Assembly: GCF_900108105.1 (NCBI RefSeq)
Contig: NZ_FNUR01000002.1
Location: 186,001 to 250,000 of the forward strand
Direction: 5' to 3'
Source: Butyrivibrio sp. Su6
GTDB lineage: Bacteria > Bacillota > Clostridia > Lachnospirales > Lachnospiraceae
DNA: 64,000 nucleotides
The notes below the pieces were generated by a model. It did no database searches. It was not told where the DNA came from and saw nothing but the letters and a program-made list of their open reading frames with translations. Below, in pieces: positions 36,156 to 44,205 of this stretch (positions are counted from its first letter, which is position 1; each line of letters begins with the position of its first letter). The position numbers and the translations under genes were made by a program.

Positions 36156-36605
36156 TTAAACGGTGATTATTACACCAGCATTTCTCAATTCTTTAAGCGT
36201 CTTTTCAAATATCTTTTCATTCCTGGCGGCTGTGCATTGCAGGTTAAGAGTTACTTTATAGCCTGCATTGACAGCATCCAGGCATGTTTTCTTTATGCAG
36301 CTGTTGCCATCTACACCTATTATCTCAAGTTCAGTAACGTTCTGAATCTTTAGCTCTTTTACAAAAGAATCATTTGTAAAGGCGCTTGGAAATTTCTTTT
36401 CATAGATGTGATCTGAGACTATGAGCAGATCTTTCGCAAGTGCATAACTATCATCATCTCCATTAATACCTATGTTGCGGACGTAGAAAACTTGGGCTCC
36501 AGTTGATTTAGCCGCAGCAATCCTAGCGTTGATCCTTGGCAGCAGGTCAGCGTCGTAGTAGTTTAGATATTTTTCTTGAACATCGATCACTAGTAGTATT
36601 TTCAT
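36156..36605 (-). CDS. Isochorismatase-family cysteine hydrolase
   Basis: 149 aa. KILLVIDVQEKYLNY provides the catalytic Asp, YEKKFPSAF the Lys, and GNSCIKKTCLDAVNAG the nucleophile Cys region. Likely a nicotinamidase-like amidohydrolase with unknown substrate. The first codons and 5' flank are repeated as a fragment at 42845-42895. Confidence 0.85.
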   Translation of the reverse strand: MKILLVIDVQEKYLNYYDADLLPRINARIAAAKSTGAQVFYVRNIGINGDDDSYALAKDLLIVSDHIYEKKFPSAFTNDSFVKELKIQNVTELEIIGVDGNSCIKKTCLDAVNAGYKVTLNLQCTAARNEKIFEKTLKELRNAGVIITV

Positions 36606-36706
36606 ATGATAATTATAGTGCTAAGCGTTTGTAGAATTAATAATAGTAAAACTTCTTTTTCATAACGAGCTGTCAGATAACTGGCAGCTCATCCTCCCAA
36701 AAGCTA

Positions 36707-36731
36707 CCGGTCCGTATGACCGGCTTTTTTA
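36707..36731 (+). terminator. Intrinsic terminator
   Basis: CCGGTC / GACCGG stem with loop CGTAT, then CTTTTTT. A second hairpin (GAGCTGTCAG / CTGGCAGCTC) lies just upstream at 36667-36690. Confidence 0.75.
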
Positions 36732-36798
36732 TGGTTAGAGAATAAATGTGGGTTTTGGTGTATGATATTAAGAGTCACATTAATTGGTCAAGGTAGCT

Positions 36799-37911
36799 AT
36801 GAAAAAGAAATGTTTTAAAATACTGAGTAAAAAAATAATATTGTTATTCCTGGTGCTGACAATGGCTTTGGGACAGTCTAAAAACGTATATGCTGAAGGT
36901 GATGAGACAAGCCTTCCATCGACAGACCAAATACATGGAATATATGTAAGTGCTTATGTTGCCGGTACAAAAAACATGATGGAAGAGATGATCACTCATA
37001 TAGATGGCAGTAATATCAATGCCGTTGTGATCGATGTCAAAAATGATGAGGGAAACATTGTCTTTGACATGAAATCAGATCTTATCGATAAGCTTGGAGC
37101 CAAAAATATACTTGTGAAAGACATGCCAGGGCTCATTGATACTCTTCATGAGCACGGAGTTTATACTATTGCCAGATGTGTTGCCTTCAGGGATCCGTAT
37201 ATAAAAGATGTAGAACCTGAGTGGATGTTAAGAACTGCAGATGGCGAAATATATGAAGATAATAAAGGCTTTAATTGGATGGATCCAAGAAATGACGACG
37301 TCTGCGACTACCTTATCGAGGTTGCTCTTTCTTGCAAAGACGCTGGGTTTGATGAAGTTCAGTTTGACTATGTAAGATTCCCCACCGGAATAACCGAAGA
37401 AGACCTTGGCATGAACGGATATGGTAGGAGAAAGGCCATTAACGACTTTGTAAGGACTGCTCACGCTAAACTTAAGTCATCGGGCATGCCTCTGTCACTG
37501 GATGTATTTGGAACTGTCATAAACTCAAAAGTAGACAGAAATATCGTTGGGCAGGAGTATTCCTGGCTTTCAATGGGATGTGAGTATTTATCTCCGATGA
37601 TATATCCATCGCACTATTATGAAGGAACAATGGGCAATGATTATCCTGATCTTTACCCATATGAGACGATAGATGCAGCCATGAAGTACTCAGAGACAGC
37701 ACTAAAAACCGTTAATCCGAACGGAAAGAGAGTGCAGGCATCAGTCAGGCCATGGCTTCAGGGCTTTACCGCATCTTATCTGAAAAAGTACCGCCAGTAT
37801 GAGACAGAAGAAGTAAGGGAGCAGATAAAAGCTGTTAATGATAATGGTATTGACTCTTGGATCATCTGGAATCCGTCCTGCAAGTATCCATGGGAAGCGT
37901 TTACTGAATGA
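36799..37911 (+). CDS. Secreted GHL13/DUF4015-type glycoside hydrolase-like protein
   Basis: 370 aa from the ATG at 36799. Basic start and hydrophobic signal peptide with probable cleavage after VYAEG. The TIM-barrel-like domain has GIYVSAYVAG, NAVVIDVKNDEGNI, YTIARCVAFRDPY, FDEVQFDYVRFPTG, and a C-terminal IDSWIIWNPSCKY. This family is predicted to attack polysaccharides; DEVQFDYVRFP contains candidate acid residues. Monocistronic. Confidence 0.88.
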   Translation: MKKKCFKILSKKIILLFLVLTMALGQSKNVYAEGDETSLPSTDQIHGIYVSAYVAGTKNMMEEMITHIDGSNINAVVIDVKNDEGNIVFDMKSDLIDKLGAKNILVKDMPGLIDTLHEHGVYTIARCVAFRDPYIKDVEPEWMLRTADGEIYEDNKGFNWMDPRNDDVCDYLIEVALSCKDAGFDEVQFDYVRFPTGITEEDLGMNGYGRRKAINDFVRTAHAKLKSSGMPLSLDVFGTVINSKVDRNIVGQEYSWLSMGCEYLSPMIYPSHYYEGTMGNDYPDLYPYETIDAAMKYSETALKTVNPNGKRVQASVRPWLQGFTASYLKKYRQYETEEVREQIKAVNDNGIDSWIIWNPSCKYPWEAFTE

Positions 37912-37915
37912 GACA

Positions 37916-38134
37916 TCATTTTGTTTTTACAGAAATAAGTCTTAGATCACTGGTCCCAAAGAACAGTGAATTTCGTATCATACCTATCCTGAAGAGGTTA
38001 AAAACATAAAACATCGATTTCATGATGTTTATAAATCCAAATGTACTTACAAGTTCCTCAACAGTTGGAGAATAGCCCCATCTTCTTGAGTGATTTCCGA
38101 CGTATTCTGCTATTTTTGTTTCAAGTATTCCCAT
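37916..38134 (-). CDS. Small LexA-HTH-like protein
   Basis: 72 aa. The first 35 residues (IAEYVGNHSRRWGYSPTVEE, LVSTFGF) follow the winged-helix opening of LexA-type proteins, but the rest does not continue a LexA fold. AAAGGGG is present upstream. It may be a real small regulator or a truncated gene. Confidence 0.45.
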   Translation of the reverse strand: MGILETKIAEYVGNHSRRWGYSPTVEELVSTFGFINIMKSMFYVFNLFRIGMIRNSLFFGTSDLRLISVKTK

Positions 38135-38255
38135 TATTGTAATCCCCTTTGTGTGCTTTCATTATCGGCAGATATTACTCTAGTCGATATAAACATCTTA
38201 TCGGCTTTGTGTGTTTGAAATGTTTCTGAAATATAAAGTATCTATAAAATCACTT

Positions 38256-38669
38256 TTACAACATTCTCTTTAGGTCATTTCGTATGCTTGTAACCTGATT
38301 TATAGCATTTTCACATTCATGTTTTGCTTTTCCAATCTGTGACTGGACGATGACATCCATTAAAAATCCGTCGCAGAAGAGATCTCCAAATGTAAGGAAG
38401 CCGTTAATATGCACAGATGAGTATCCATCTACGTCTCTTAGTTCTTTTGAGAATTTTTCGAGGGCTCTTTTGGCCTTATCTATTTCATTCTCAGCATCAC
38501 TCATTTTACTGTGTTTTATAAGACCGCTGATAAATCCGCCACCAAGGGTGTCAAATAATCCCCATCCGCTTGCGCTGGAAAGGCACCTTTTGGCTCTTTC
38601 AAGGTGGTCAAGTGCAACATCAGCTGCTTCTATAGCTTCCTGTATTTCTCTTGTTCTTATATCATACAT
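38256..38669 (-). CDS. Conserved helical hypothetical protein
   Basis: 137 aa, mostly alpha-helical and soluble: EIQEAIEAADVALDHLERAK, a central DTLGGGFISGLIKHSKMSDA motif, and a second FGDLFCDGFLMDVIVQSQI copy of the same pattern. The two halves look like an internal repeat (GGGF.SGL.KHSK versus CDGFLMDVIVQSQ). Such proteins are widespread in Firmicutes; no function known to me. Confidence 0.7.
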   Translation of the reverse strand: MYDIRTREIQEAIEAADVALDHLERAKRCLSSASGWGLFDTLGGGFISGLIKHSKMSDAENEIDKAKRALEKFSKELRDVDGYSSVHINGFLTFGDLFCDGFLMDVIVQSQIGKAKHECENAINQVTSIRNDLKRML

Positions 38670-38795
38670 GGCTTTGCCTCCAAATTTTTGACAATAGTAT
38701 TAAGTGTTAATGATATCTTAAAGCAACAGGGCAGATAGTAACATCACTTATTGAGAAGGATAACGGACTTTATTCTCCTTTTTTAGCGAAAAAGA

Positions 38796-38835
38796 GTACC
38801 GCCACCGGGAGCCTGCCGCAGTGACGGTACCTTAT
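38796..38835. terminator. Hairpin in the 38.7-39.0 kb gap
   Basis: GTACCG(C)CAC / GTG(A)CGGTAC stem with T-runs on both sides, so it could end transcription in either direction. The rest of 38670-38987 shows no gene that I trust. Confidence 0.45.
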
Positions 38836-38987
38836 CTTTTTGGAAGATTGTTCATCTGATATCTTCCTAAAATCGAAGAATAGGAACTTCAAATACGCTA
38901 AAAATGTGATATATTCACACAACCTTGTGGGATACAATGTGTCTATAAAGAAATCAAAAATACGGCGGTTGCGAAAGGAGGATACCC

Positions 38988-39185
38988 ATGAACGGATTTT
39001 GGAAAGGGTTCATTGTTGCGATGCTCATAGTATATGTGATTTCACCGGTAGATCTCATTCCCGGACCAGTAGATGATATTGTGCTGGTATTTCTTTCATA
39101 CGTAGCCAGCAGGAGAAAAAATCTGGTTGAAAAAAGTGATGATGAGCGTATTGAAGTAATTGATGCAGATGGAAGGAAGCTTTAA
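38988..39185 (+). CDS. DUF1232 small membrane protein
   Basis: 65 aa. One or two membrane segments with the DUF1232 signature YVISPVDLIPGPVDDIVLV. AAAGGAGG lies upstream. It precedes a PspC-domain gene by 13 bases; the two may act together in envelope stress. Confidence 0.85.
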   Translation: MNGFWKGFIVAMLIVYVISPVDLIPGPVDDIVLVFLSYVASRRKNLVEKSDDERIEVIDADGRKL

Positions 39186-39198
39186 GGGGGCATGTGTG

Positions 39199-39408
39199 AT
39201 GGAAAAGAAATTATACAGAAGTAATGACAGAAAGATATTTGGTGTGTGCGGCGGTATTGCTGAGTATTTTGGATGGGATCCGACCGTGATAAGGATTCTA
39301 TGGGCAGTTCTTACGATTTCAGGAGGTTCTGGAGCAGTAATATACTTAATTGCAGCACTCCTTATGGAAAACCATCCTGATTATACTAGCAGGTATGATA
39401 ACAGATAA
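39199..39408 (+). CDS. PspC-domain protein
   Basis: 69 aa from the ATG at 39199 (AGGGGG eight bases upstream). LYRSNDRKIFGVCGGIAEYF, WDPTVIRILWAVLTISGG and a membrane helix define the PspC domain. In proteobacteria PspC senses membrane stress; Firmicute single-domain versions are less studied. Confidence 0.92.
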   Translation: MEKKLYRSNDRKIFGVCGGIAEYFGWDPTVIRILWAVLTISGGSGAVIYLIAALLMENHPDYTSRYDNR

Positions 39409-39441
39409 GATACACATCCGCCATTAAGGATGTTGATATAG

Positions 39442-39479
39442 GGGCTCCGGGGCTTTCACTGTCCCGGAGCTCATTTTTT
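39442..39479 (+). terminator. Intrinsic terminator
   Basis: GCTCCGGG / CCCGGAGC stem with an 11-base loop and ATTTTTT. Confidence 0.9.
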
Positions 39480-39534
39480 GCCTGATGATGATATAATTTA
39501 AAGAGTGAAATTGAACAAAGGAGCATATGCTGAT

Positions 39535-40911
39535 ATGGATCTCTTTGAATATATGGCAGGCAATAGAAAAGAAAAAGAAGCGCCTTTAGCTGCAAGAATG
39601 CGCCCACAGACACTTGACGAAGTTGTGGGGCAGGAAGATATAATCGGCGAAGACAAGCTGCTATATCGTGCTATAAAGGCAGACAGATTAAGCTCAATAA
39701 TCCTTTATGGACCTCCCGGGGTAGGAAAGACAACACTTGCGAAAGTGATCGCCAACACTACCTCGGCAGATTTCCATCAGGTCAACGCTACAATAGCCGG
39801 TAAAAAAGATATGGAATCCGTAGTTGAGACTGCCAAGAACAACCTTGGCGGATATGGAAGAAAGACAATTCTTTTCATCGACGAGATACACAGATTTAAT
39901 AAGGCACAGCAGGATTACCTGCTTCCATACGTCGAAGACGGCACACTGATACTGATAGGTGCTACTACTGAGAATCCTTACTTTGAAGTGAATGGAGCGC
40001 TTATATCAAGGTCAAGGATATTTGAACTAAAGCCTCTCTCTAAAGAAAACATTCTGACTCTCATAAAAAGAGCTTTTGAGTCAGACAGGGGTGTAAAGCA
40101 GTATAACGCAGAGATAACGGATGAAGCGGCAGATTTCCTTGCAGACATAGCAGATGGCGATGCCAGAGCGGCGCTTAATGCAATAGAGTTGGCAGTGCTT
40201 ACCACAAAACCTTCCGCAGATGCAAAAATCCATGTAGACCTTACAGTAGCTGAGGAGTGTATCCAGAAGAAAGCGATTCGCTATGATAAGACTGGTGATA
40301 ACCACTATGACACAATAGCAGCATTCATAGAATCCATGTGTGGGTCGGATCCTGATGCAGCACTTTACTATCTTGGTCGTATGCTTGCTGCAGGTGAAGA
40401 TGTGAAGTATATAGCCAGGAGAATGCTGGTTGCAGCATCTGAGGAGGTTGGAAACGCGGATCCCATGGCAATATGTGTTGCGGCTTCAGCTGCAATTGCA
40501 GTTGAGCGTGTCGGAATGCCTGAAGGAAGGATCATTCTTGCCCAGGCAGCAACCTATATAGCCTCTGCGCCTAAGTCCAATGCAGCTTATCTCGGGATAG
40601 AGAAGGTATTGCAGACAGTAAGAGAAACCGGAAACCTTCCAATCCCTCCTTATCTGCAGGATTCCTCATATAAAGGAGCTGCAAAGCTTGGAAGAGGTGT
40701 TGGATATAAGTATGCTCACAATTATCCCAATCACTGGGTAGAGCAGCAGTATCTCCCAGACGCGATAAAGGATATGATATTTTATGAGCCGAATGATATC
40801 GGTCATGAAAAAGATATAAAGGAATATTTCAGAAATATTGGAAAAGATCCACAGAGGTATGAATATAAGGATCCTTCCAAAGAAGGCAATCCTGAAAGAC
40901 CGTGGGAATGA
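39535..40911 (+). CDS. rarA: RarA/MgsA replication-associated AAA+ ATPase
   Basis: 458 aa from the ATG at 39535. MRPQTLDEVVGQEDIIGED, Walker A YGPPGVGKTTLAK, Walker B LFIDEIHRFNKAQQD, IGATTENPYFEVN, and the RarA C-terminal segment (FIESMCGSDPDAALYYLGRM, LPIPPYLQDSSY, NHWVEQQYLPD). It acts at stalled replication forks. Length is typical. A GTG at 39505 is an alternative start. Confidence 0.95.
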   Translation: MDLFEYMAGNRKEKEAPLAARMRPQTLDEVVGQEDIIGEDKLLYRAIKADRLSSIILYGPPGVGKTTLAKVIANTTSADFHQVNATIAGKKDMESVVETAKNNLGGYGRKTILFIDEIHRFNKAQQDYLLPYVEDGTLILIGATTENPYFEVNGALISRSRIFELKPLSKENILTLIKRAFESDRGVKQYNAEITDEAADFLADIADGDARAALNAIELAVLTTKPSADAKIHVDLTVAEECIQKKAIRYDKTGDNHYDTIAAFIESMCGSDPDAALYYLGRMLAAGEDVKYIARRMLVAASEEVGNADPMAICVAASAAIAVERVGMPEGRIILAQAATYIASAPKSNAAYLGIEKVLQTVRETGNLPIPPYLQDSSYKGAAKLGRGVGYKYAHNYPNHWVEQQYLPDAIKDMIFYEPNDIGHEKDIKEYFRNIGKDPQRYEYKDPSKEGNPERPWE

Positions 40912-40989
40912 ATTACCACTATTACGGTGGGAAAAGACATATTTTTAATGTTTTGTTAATAGAAATTTGATTGATTGAATATAACATGG

Positions 40990-41082
40990 GCACTACAATG
41001 TTTGTAGTGAAATACTTAGGTAAAACCGGAGTGATCCGGCGACACAAAGCTACAGGGACTTAATGAGTCAGCCAGCTGCAAC
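40990..41082 (+). promoter_or_regulatory. GEMM / c-di-GMP-I riboswitch
   Basis: TTAGGTAAAACC leads into a CCGGA/TCCGG stem capped by GTGA (a GNRA tetraloop, 41031-41034), followed by CGACACAAAGCTACAGGGAC and GTCAGCCAGCTGC. These are the conserved GEMM-I aptamer blocks in order. A terminator begins four bases later, so ligand would act by transcription control. The G in AGGTAAA fits c-di-GMP rather than cGAMP, but that was not tested by folding. Confidence 0.85.
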
Positions 41083-41085
41083 TAC

Positions 41086-41115
41086 ACACCGCAGCTTTGC
41101 GGTGTTTTTGTTTTA
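41086..41115 (+). terminator. Riboswitch expression-platform terminator
   Basis: ACACCGC / GCGGTGT stem with loop AGCTTT, then TTTTGTTTT. Lies between the aptamer and the nuclease start. Confidence 0.85.
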
Positions 41116-41130
41116 TAAGAGGAAGAACTG

Positions 41131-42099
41131 ATGAGGGAAAGGAGAGCTGTTACAAGTACATATGCGCTGATAATTGCTTTCGAATTGCTGATATGTACAG
41201 TTTTCTCCTTCAATTTGTCAGCGATTCAGGTAGAGGCAGCGGAATCAGCGGCGTCGTTTTCTGGAAGCACATCTGTAACTCTAAATAATAATGTTCCAGA
41301 GTTTTCGGCGGATGAAATCACCACAGATTCTTATGAAAGCTATGGAAATTTTGATTCGCTTGGACGATGCACAGCAGCAATGGCCTGTGTTGGCAAGGAC
41401 ATAATGCCAACTGAAGAGCGTGGTTCTATCGGTTCTGTTAAGCCCACGGGCTGGAACCAAAACAAATACCCGGGAATTGTAAATTCTGAACCACCATATC
41501 TTTACAATAGATGTCATCTCATCGGATATCAGCTGACTGGCGAAAACGCTAACGAAAAGAATCTTATAACTGGGACAAGATATTTTAATATCGAGGGAAT
41601 GCTTCCCTATGAAAACAGGGTTGCCGGATACGTAGAATCAACTGGAAATCATGTGATGTACAGGGTTACGCCAATCTTCTCAGGTAATAATCTCCTTTGC
41701 GATGGTGTGAAGATGGAAGCTTACTCTGTAGAAGATGGCGGAAGTGGAGTAAGTTTTAATGTATTCTGCTACAATGTACAGCCTGGAGTCCTGATCAATT
41801 ATGCAGATGGCAGTAACCAGCTTGATGAAGGCTTTGTCATAACTTCAAATGAGACAGAGCAGGGGCTCACAAAAAGCTCGCCAGATCAAACTGAAACAGC
41901 AGTTGAAGCACAGACTGAGCAAGCCGACCAACCTCCCCAGAGTGCAAGCTATATTGCCAATAAAAATACCAAGAAGTTTCATTATCCGTCATGCAGCAGT
42001 GTAAGTGACATGAAGGAAAAGAATAAGCTTTATTATGAAGGTTCAAGGGATGACCTTATAAATCAGGGATACGTTCCATGTAAGAGATGTAACCCATAA
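41131..42099 (+). CDS. Secreted DNA/RNA non-specific endonuclease
   Basis: 322 aa. N-terminal signal segment; endonuclease domain with LGRCTAAMACVGKD, YNRCHLIGYQLTGENANEKN (catalytic His129), LITGTRYFN and MLPYENRVAGYV. The C-terminal 50 residues form a small Cys module (TKKFHYPSCSSV, GYVPCKRCNP) shared with the next gene. Such nucleases digest extracellular nucleic acid. A c-di-GMP riboswitch controls it, tying it to the sessile/motile switch (inference). Confidence 0.9.
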   Translation: MRERRAVTSTYALIIAFELLICTVFSFNLSAIQVEAAESAASFSGSTSVTLNNNVPEFSADEITTDSYESYGNFDSLGRCTAAMACVGKDIMPTEERGSIGSVKPTGWNQNKYPGIVNSEPPYLYNRCHLIGYQLTGENANEKNLITGTRYFNIEGMLPYENRVAGYVESTGNHVMYRVTPIFSGNNLLCDGVKMEAYSVEDGGSGVSFNVFCYNVQPGVLINYADGSNQLDEGFVITSNETEQGLTKSSPDQTETAVEAQTEQADQPPQSASYIANKNTKKFHYPSCSSVSDMKEKNKLYYEGSRDDLINQGYVPCKRCNP

Positions 42100-42120
42100 G
42101 AACACCAGGAGGGACAAGAA

Positions 42121-42693
42121 ATGAAGTATCTTATCAAGAAACAGTTATTAACAGTGGTATTAGCTGCGACAATGGTATTTGGAGCTTTTGCTCCTGCAAA
42201 AGTGGCTTTAGCAGCAGGAACAGCAGCTTCAGCAACAGCAACGGAATCAAAAGAAGTACAGGCCTTAAAGACCTACAAGGGAAACACCACAACCTTTAAT
42301 GCCTATGACTACTATATAAATAACGTGGATCTTCAGACAGCCATAGGCGCTGATGGAGATGCTCTTTTAAAGCACTATAATGAACATGGAAAAGCTGAAG
42401 GCAGGGTTGCTATAGCAGCCACAACTACAGCTTCTGCTACAACTACATCGACAGCAGGAACAGCTTCTAAGGGAACAAAAAGTAATGGCGGAAATGGTTT
42501 CGATACTTATAACATCCCGTCACAACAGCAGACTGAGGCATCTTACGTTCTGAATACCAACACCAAGAAGTTTCATTACCCCTCTTGTAATGACGTTAAG
42601 AAAATCAAACCTGAAAACTATGCGACATCTTCATTAAGCCGCGATGATATCATTGCCCAGGGATATTCTTCTTGCGGACACTGCCATCCATAA
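42121..42693 (+). CDS. Secreted protein with FHYPxC C-terminal module
   Basis: 190 aa. Signal peptide ending KVALAA, a Thr/Ala-rich linker (about 99-130), a short central region YDYYINNVDLQTAIGADGDA and HYNEHGKAEGR (surface-protein-like), and the C-terminal module TKKFHYPSCNDV, SSCGHCHP. It lies 21 bases after the nuclease and probably belongs to the same riboswitch-controlled unit. Role unknown. Confidence 0.8.
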   Translation: MKYLIKKQLLTVVLAATMVFGAFAPAKVALAAGTAASATATESKEVQALKTYKGNTTTFNAYDYYINNVDLQTAIGADGDALLKHYNEHGKAEGRVAIAATTTASATTTSTAGTASKGTKSNGGNGFDTYNIPSQQQTEASYVLNTNTKKFHYPSCNDVKKIKPENYATSSLSRDDIIAQGYSSCGHCHP

Positions 42694-42746
42694 GCAGTAG
42701 TATTTAGGCGATTGAGTTCCTATAATACCATAATACCGAAAAAAGT

Positions 42747-42798
42747 AAGGATGTATCTGATTGTAGCTAAAACTGCAGTCAGGGCATCCTTTTATTTT
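42747..42798 (+). terminator. Intrinsic terminator
   Basis: AAGGATG / CATCCTT outer stem with an interrupted TCTGA / GTCAG inner stem and TTTTATTTT. Confidence 0.6.
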
Positions 42799-42844
42799 GG
42801 CAGCTAAATGGCTGAATATACCATACAGAACAATACAATATTAA

Positions 42845-42895
42845 CTTGAATATCGATCACTAGTAGTATTTTCATATGTCAATTATAGCGCTAAG
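42845..42895 (-). repeat. Fragment copied from the 5' end of the isochorismatase gene
   Basis: About 50 bases match 36576-36622 with few changes, including the reverse-complement start MKILLVID and its upstream flank. No continuation of the gene is present. It is a short duplicated 5' end. Confidence 0.75.
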
Positions 42896-42916
42896 GGATT
42901 AATGAGAATATATTAA

Positions 42917-42951
42917 GCCGCTATATTTCCTGAATTAGGAAATGTAGCGGC
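42917..42951 (+). terminator. Long hairpin at the left edge of duplicated element copy 2
   Basis: GCCGCTATATTTCCT / AGGAAATGTAGCGGC, a 15-bp stem with one GU pair and loop GAATT, then GTTGTTTT. In copy 1 the right arm is visible at the window's left edge. Confidence 0.7.
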
Positions 42952-43100
42952 GTTGTTTTAGGGAGGAACCTTCGGATATTCTCCGAAGGGGTTTGTGTTA
43001 TGAAAAAGCATTATTTTGTGGGGGTCAAGAAGTTGTGTTCTTCTTGATGTCTTTATATTACGATTTGAACTTTAATTGAAATTAAAAATGTTATGAAAGA
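42945..43100 (+). repeat. Duplicated intergenic element, copy 2
   Basis: Matches 1-160 (see that entry) with the same two hairpins and the same 15-codon ORF. It continues directly into the promoter-like block shared with 27787. Confidence 0.8.
43000..43047 (+). CDS. Small 15-aa ORF, second copy
   Basis: MKKHYFVGVKKLCSS, versus MKKYYFVWVKKLCSS at 54-101. Same length and stop position, same hairpin over the last codons, GGGG upstream. Confidence 0.35.
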   Translation: MKKHYFVGVKKLCSS

Positions 43101-43158
43101 AAAATAAAGCAAATACAAGTGGGATTTTATATAATGGTAGATAAGTGAGGAAAAGGCT

Positions 43159-43377
43159 ATGGTTGGTAAATATCCAGTAATAACTTTGTGTGGTAGCACA
43201 CGTTTTAAGAATGAATTTATGGAAGCGCAGAAGAGACTTACATTGGAAGGCAACATCGTTATCACTGTAGCCATACCTTGTTCGGTGCAAAAATACGGCA
43301 AATCTGCCTATATCAAGGAATTTGTGAATGGAGCAGTTGATTTTTGGGTTGGTGCTCTGCCTATATTAAAGGGATAG
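43159..43377 (+). pseudogene. Truncated copy of the DUF4406-like gene at 32848
   Basis: The first 37 codons match (GKYPVITLCGSTRFKNEFME, RLTLEGNIVITVA), then the sequence diverges into the hairpin array, giving an unrelated tail. The active-site C-terminal half is lost. Confidence 0.85.
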
Positions 43378-43591
43378 GGAATAGAGGCAGTTGATTTTGC
43401 AGTAATTGTTCTGCCTATATTGTAAAAAGCGCTAGAGAGGCAGAAAAATAGGGCTAAAATTCTCTGCCTATATTTATAAAAAGTATAATAGAGGCAGAAC
43501 CGGACGTCTAAAAAGCACTGCCTCTATTTAAGAAAAATGCGATATAGGCAGAGATATGCCTCTTAAACACACTGCCTATATTACAAGAATA
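43325..43591 (+). repeat. Tandem inverted-repeat array, family A (five units)
   Basis: Units begin AGGCAG (first GAGCAG) at 43331, 43385, 43438, 43492 and 43546, a 53-54 bp period. Each has exactly 20 variable bases before CTGCCT, and 21-22 bases to the next unit. The arms extend to ATATAGGCAG / CTGCCTATAT. No cas genes or leader are nearby. Same family as 50634-50970. Confidence 0.85.
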
Positions 43592-43594
43592 TAA

Positions 43595-44116
43595 ATGGTA
43601 GCAGAACAAAAGCTACTAGAAAGTTCAATTGGAATATATTTCAAGATAATTGACGATGAGTATTACTCCAGCCAGGATTGGAAAGATGATCTTGCCTTGG
43701 ATGAAGATGGGCGTTTACCAAAAGAACTGAAGCGTGGAGTTCTTTCTGAAGATGGAATCTATGATGCGCTTGAGCGGAATAATGAATTAATGGAAAGGAT
43801 AAAGGGAACGAGAATGGTTAAGCATGTGATTTTATGGACACTAAAAGACGAGCTTTCTGCAGAGGAGAAGGCAGCTATCAAGCAGGGAATCAAAGAAGGG
43901 CTTGAGGGGTTAAAGGGCAAGGTCCCCGGGATCGTTGATATCAAGGTTAATATAAATGGCCTTGAGTCCTCTAACGCAGACCTGATGCTTGATTCAACTT
44001 TTGAGAGTGTAGAGGCACTTAAGGGATATTCTGTACATCCTGAGCATGTAGCAGTGGCTGATTCCAAGGTAAGACCTTATACCAAGATCAGAAGTTGTCT
44101 GGATTATGAGACTTAA
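43595..44116 (+). CDS. DUF4298 fragment joined to a Dabb (A/B barrel) domain
   Basis: 173 aa in one frame. Residues about 20-70 match the C-terminal half of DUF4298 (EYYSSQDWKDDLALDEDGRL, KRGVLSEDGIYDALERNNEL); its N-terminal half is missing. From the internal ATG at 43814, with AAAGGGA upstream, runs a complete Dabb stress-responsive domain (MVKHVILWTLKDELSAEEK; VHPEHVAVADSKVRPY). The join lacks a stop, so a fusion may form, yet the Dabb part could also be translated alone from 43814. Confidence 0.7.
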   Translation: MVAEQKLLESSIGIYFKIIDDEYYSSQDWKDDLALDEDGRLPKELKRGVLSEDGIYDALERNNELMERIKGTRMVKHVILWTLKDELSAEEKAAIKQGIKEGLEGLKGKVPGIVDIKVNINGLESSNADLMLDSTFESVEALKGYSVHPEHVAVADSKVRPYTKIRSCLDYET

Positions 44117-44205
44117 GGCATGATAAAGCAGGTAGTCAGAGATCAGTTCTTTTTACAGCAAAACTCTGAGCTTGCAAAATATATAAAACAGGGGTGAAGA
44201 GATAA

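Noticed and set aside
38840..39076. 78-codon gene before DUF1232
   Set aside because: Runs through the promoter region and into the DUF1232 gene in another frame; no ribosome site.
43325..43591. CRISPR array
   Set aside because: Regular spacing is present, but the constant parts are short inverted arms rather than one direct repeat, the variable parts are only 20 bases, and no cas gene or leader is in the window.
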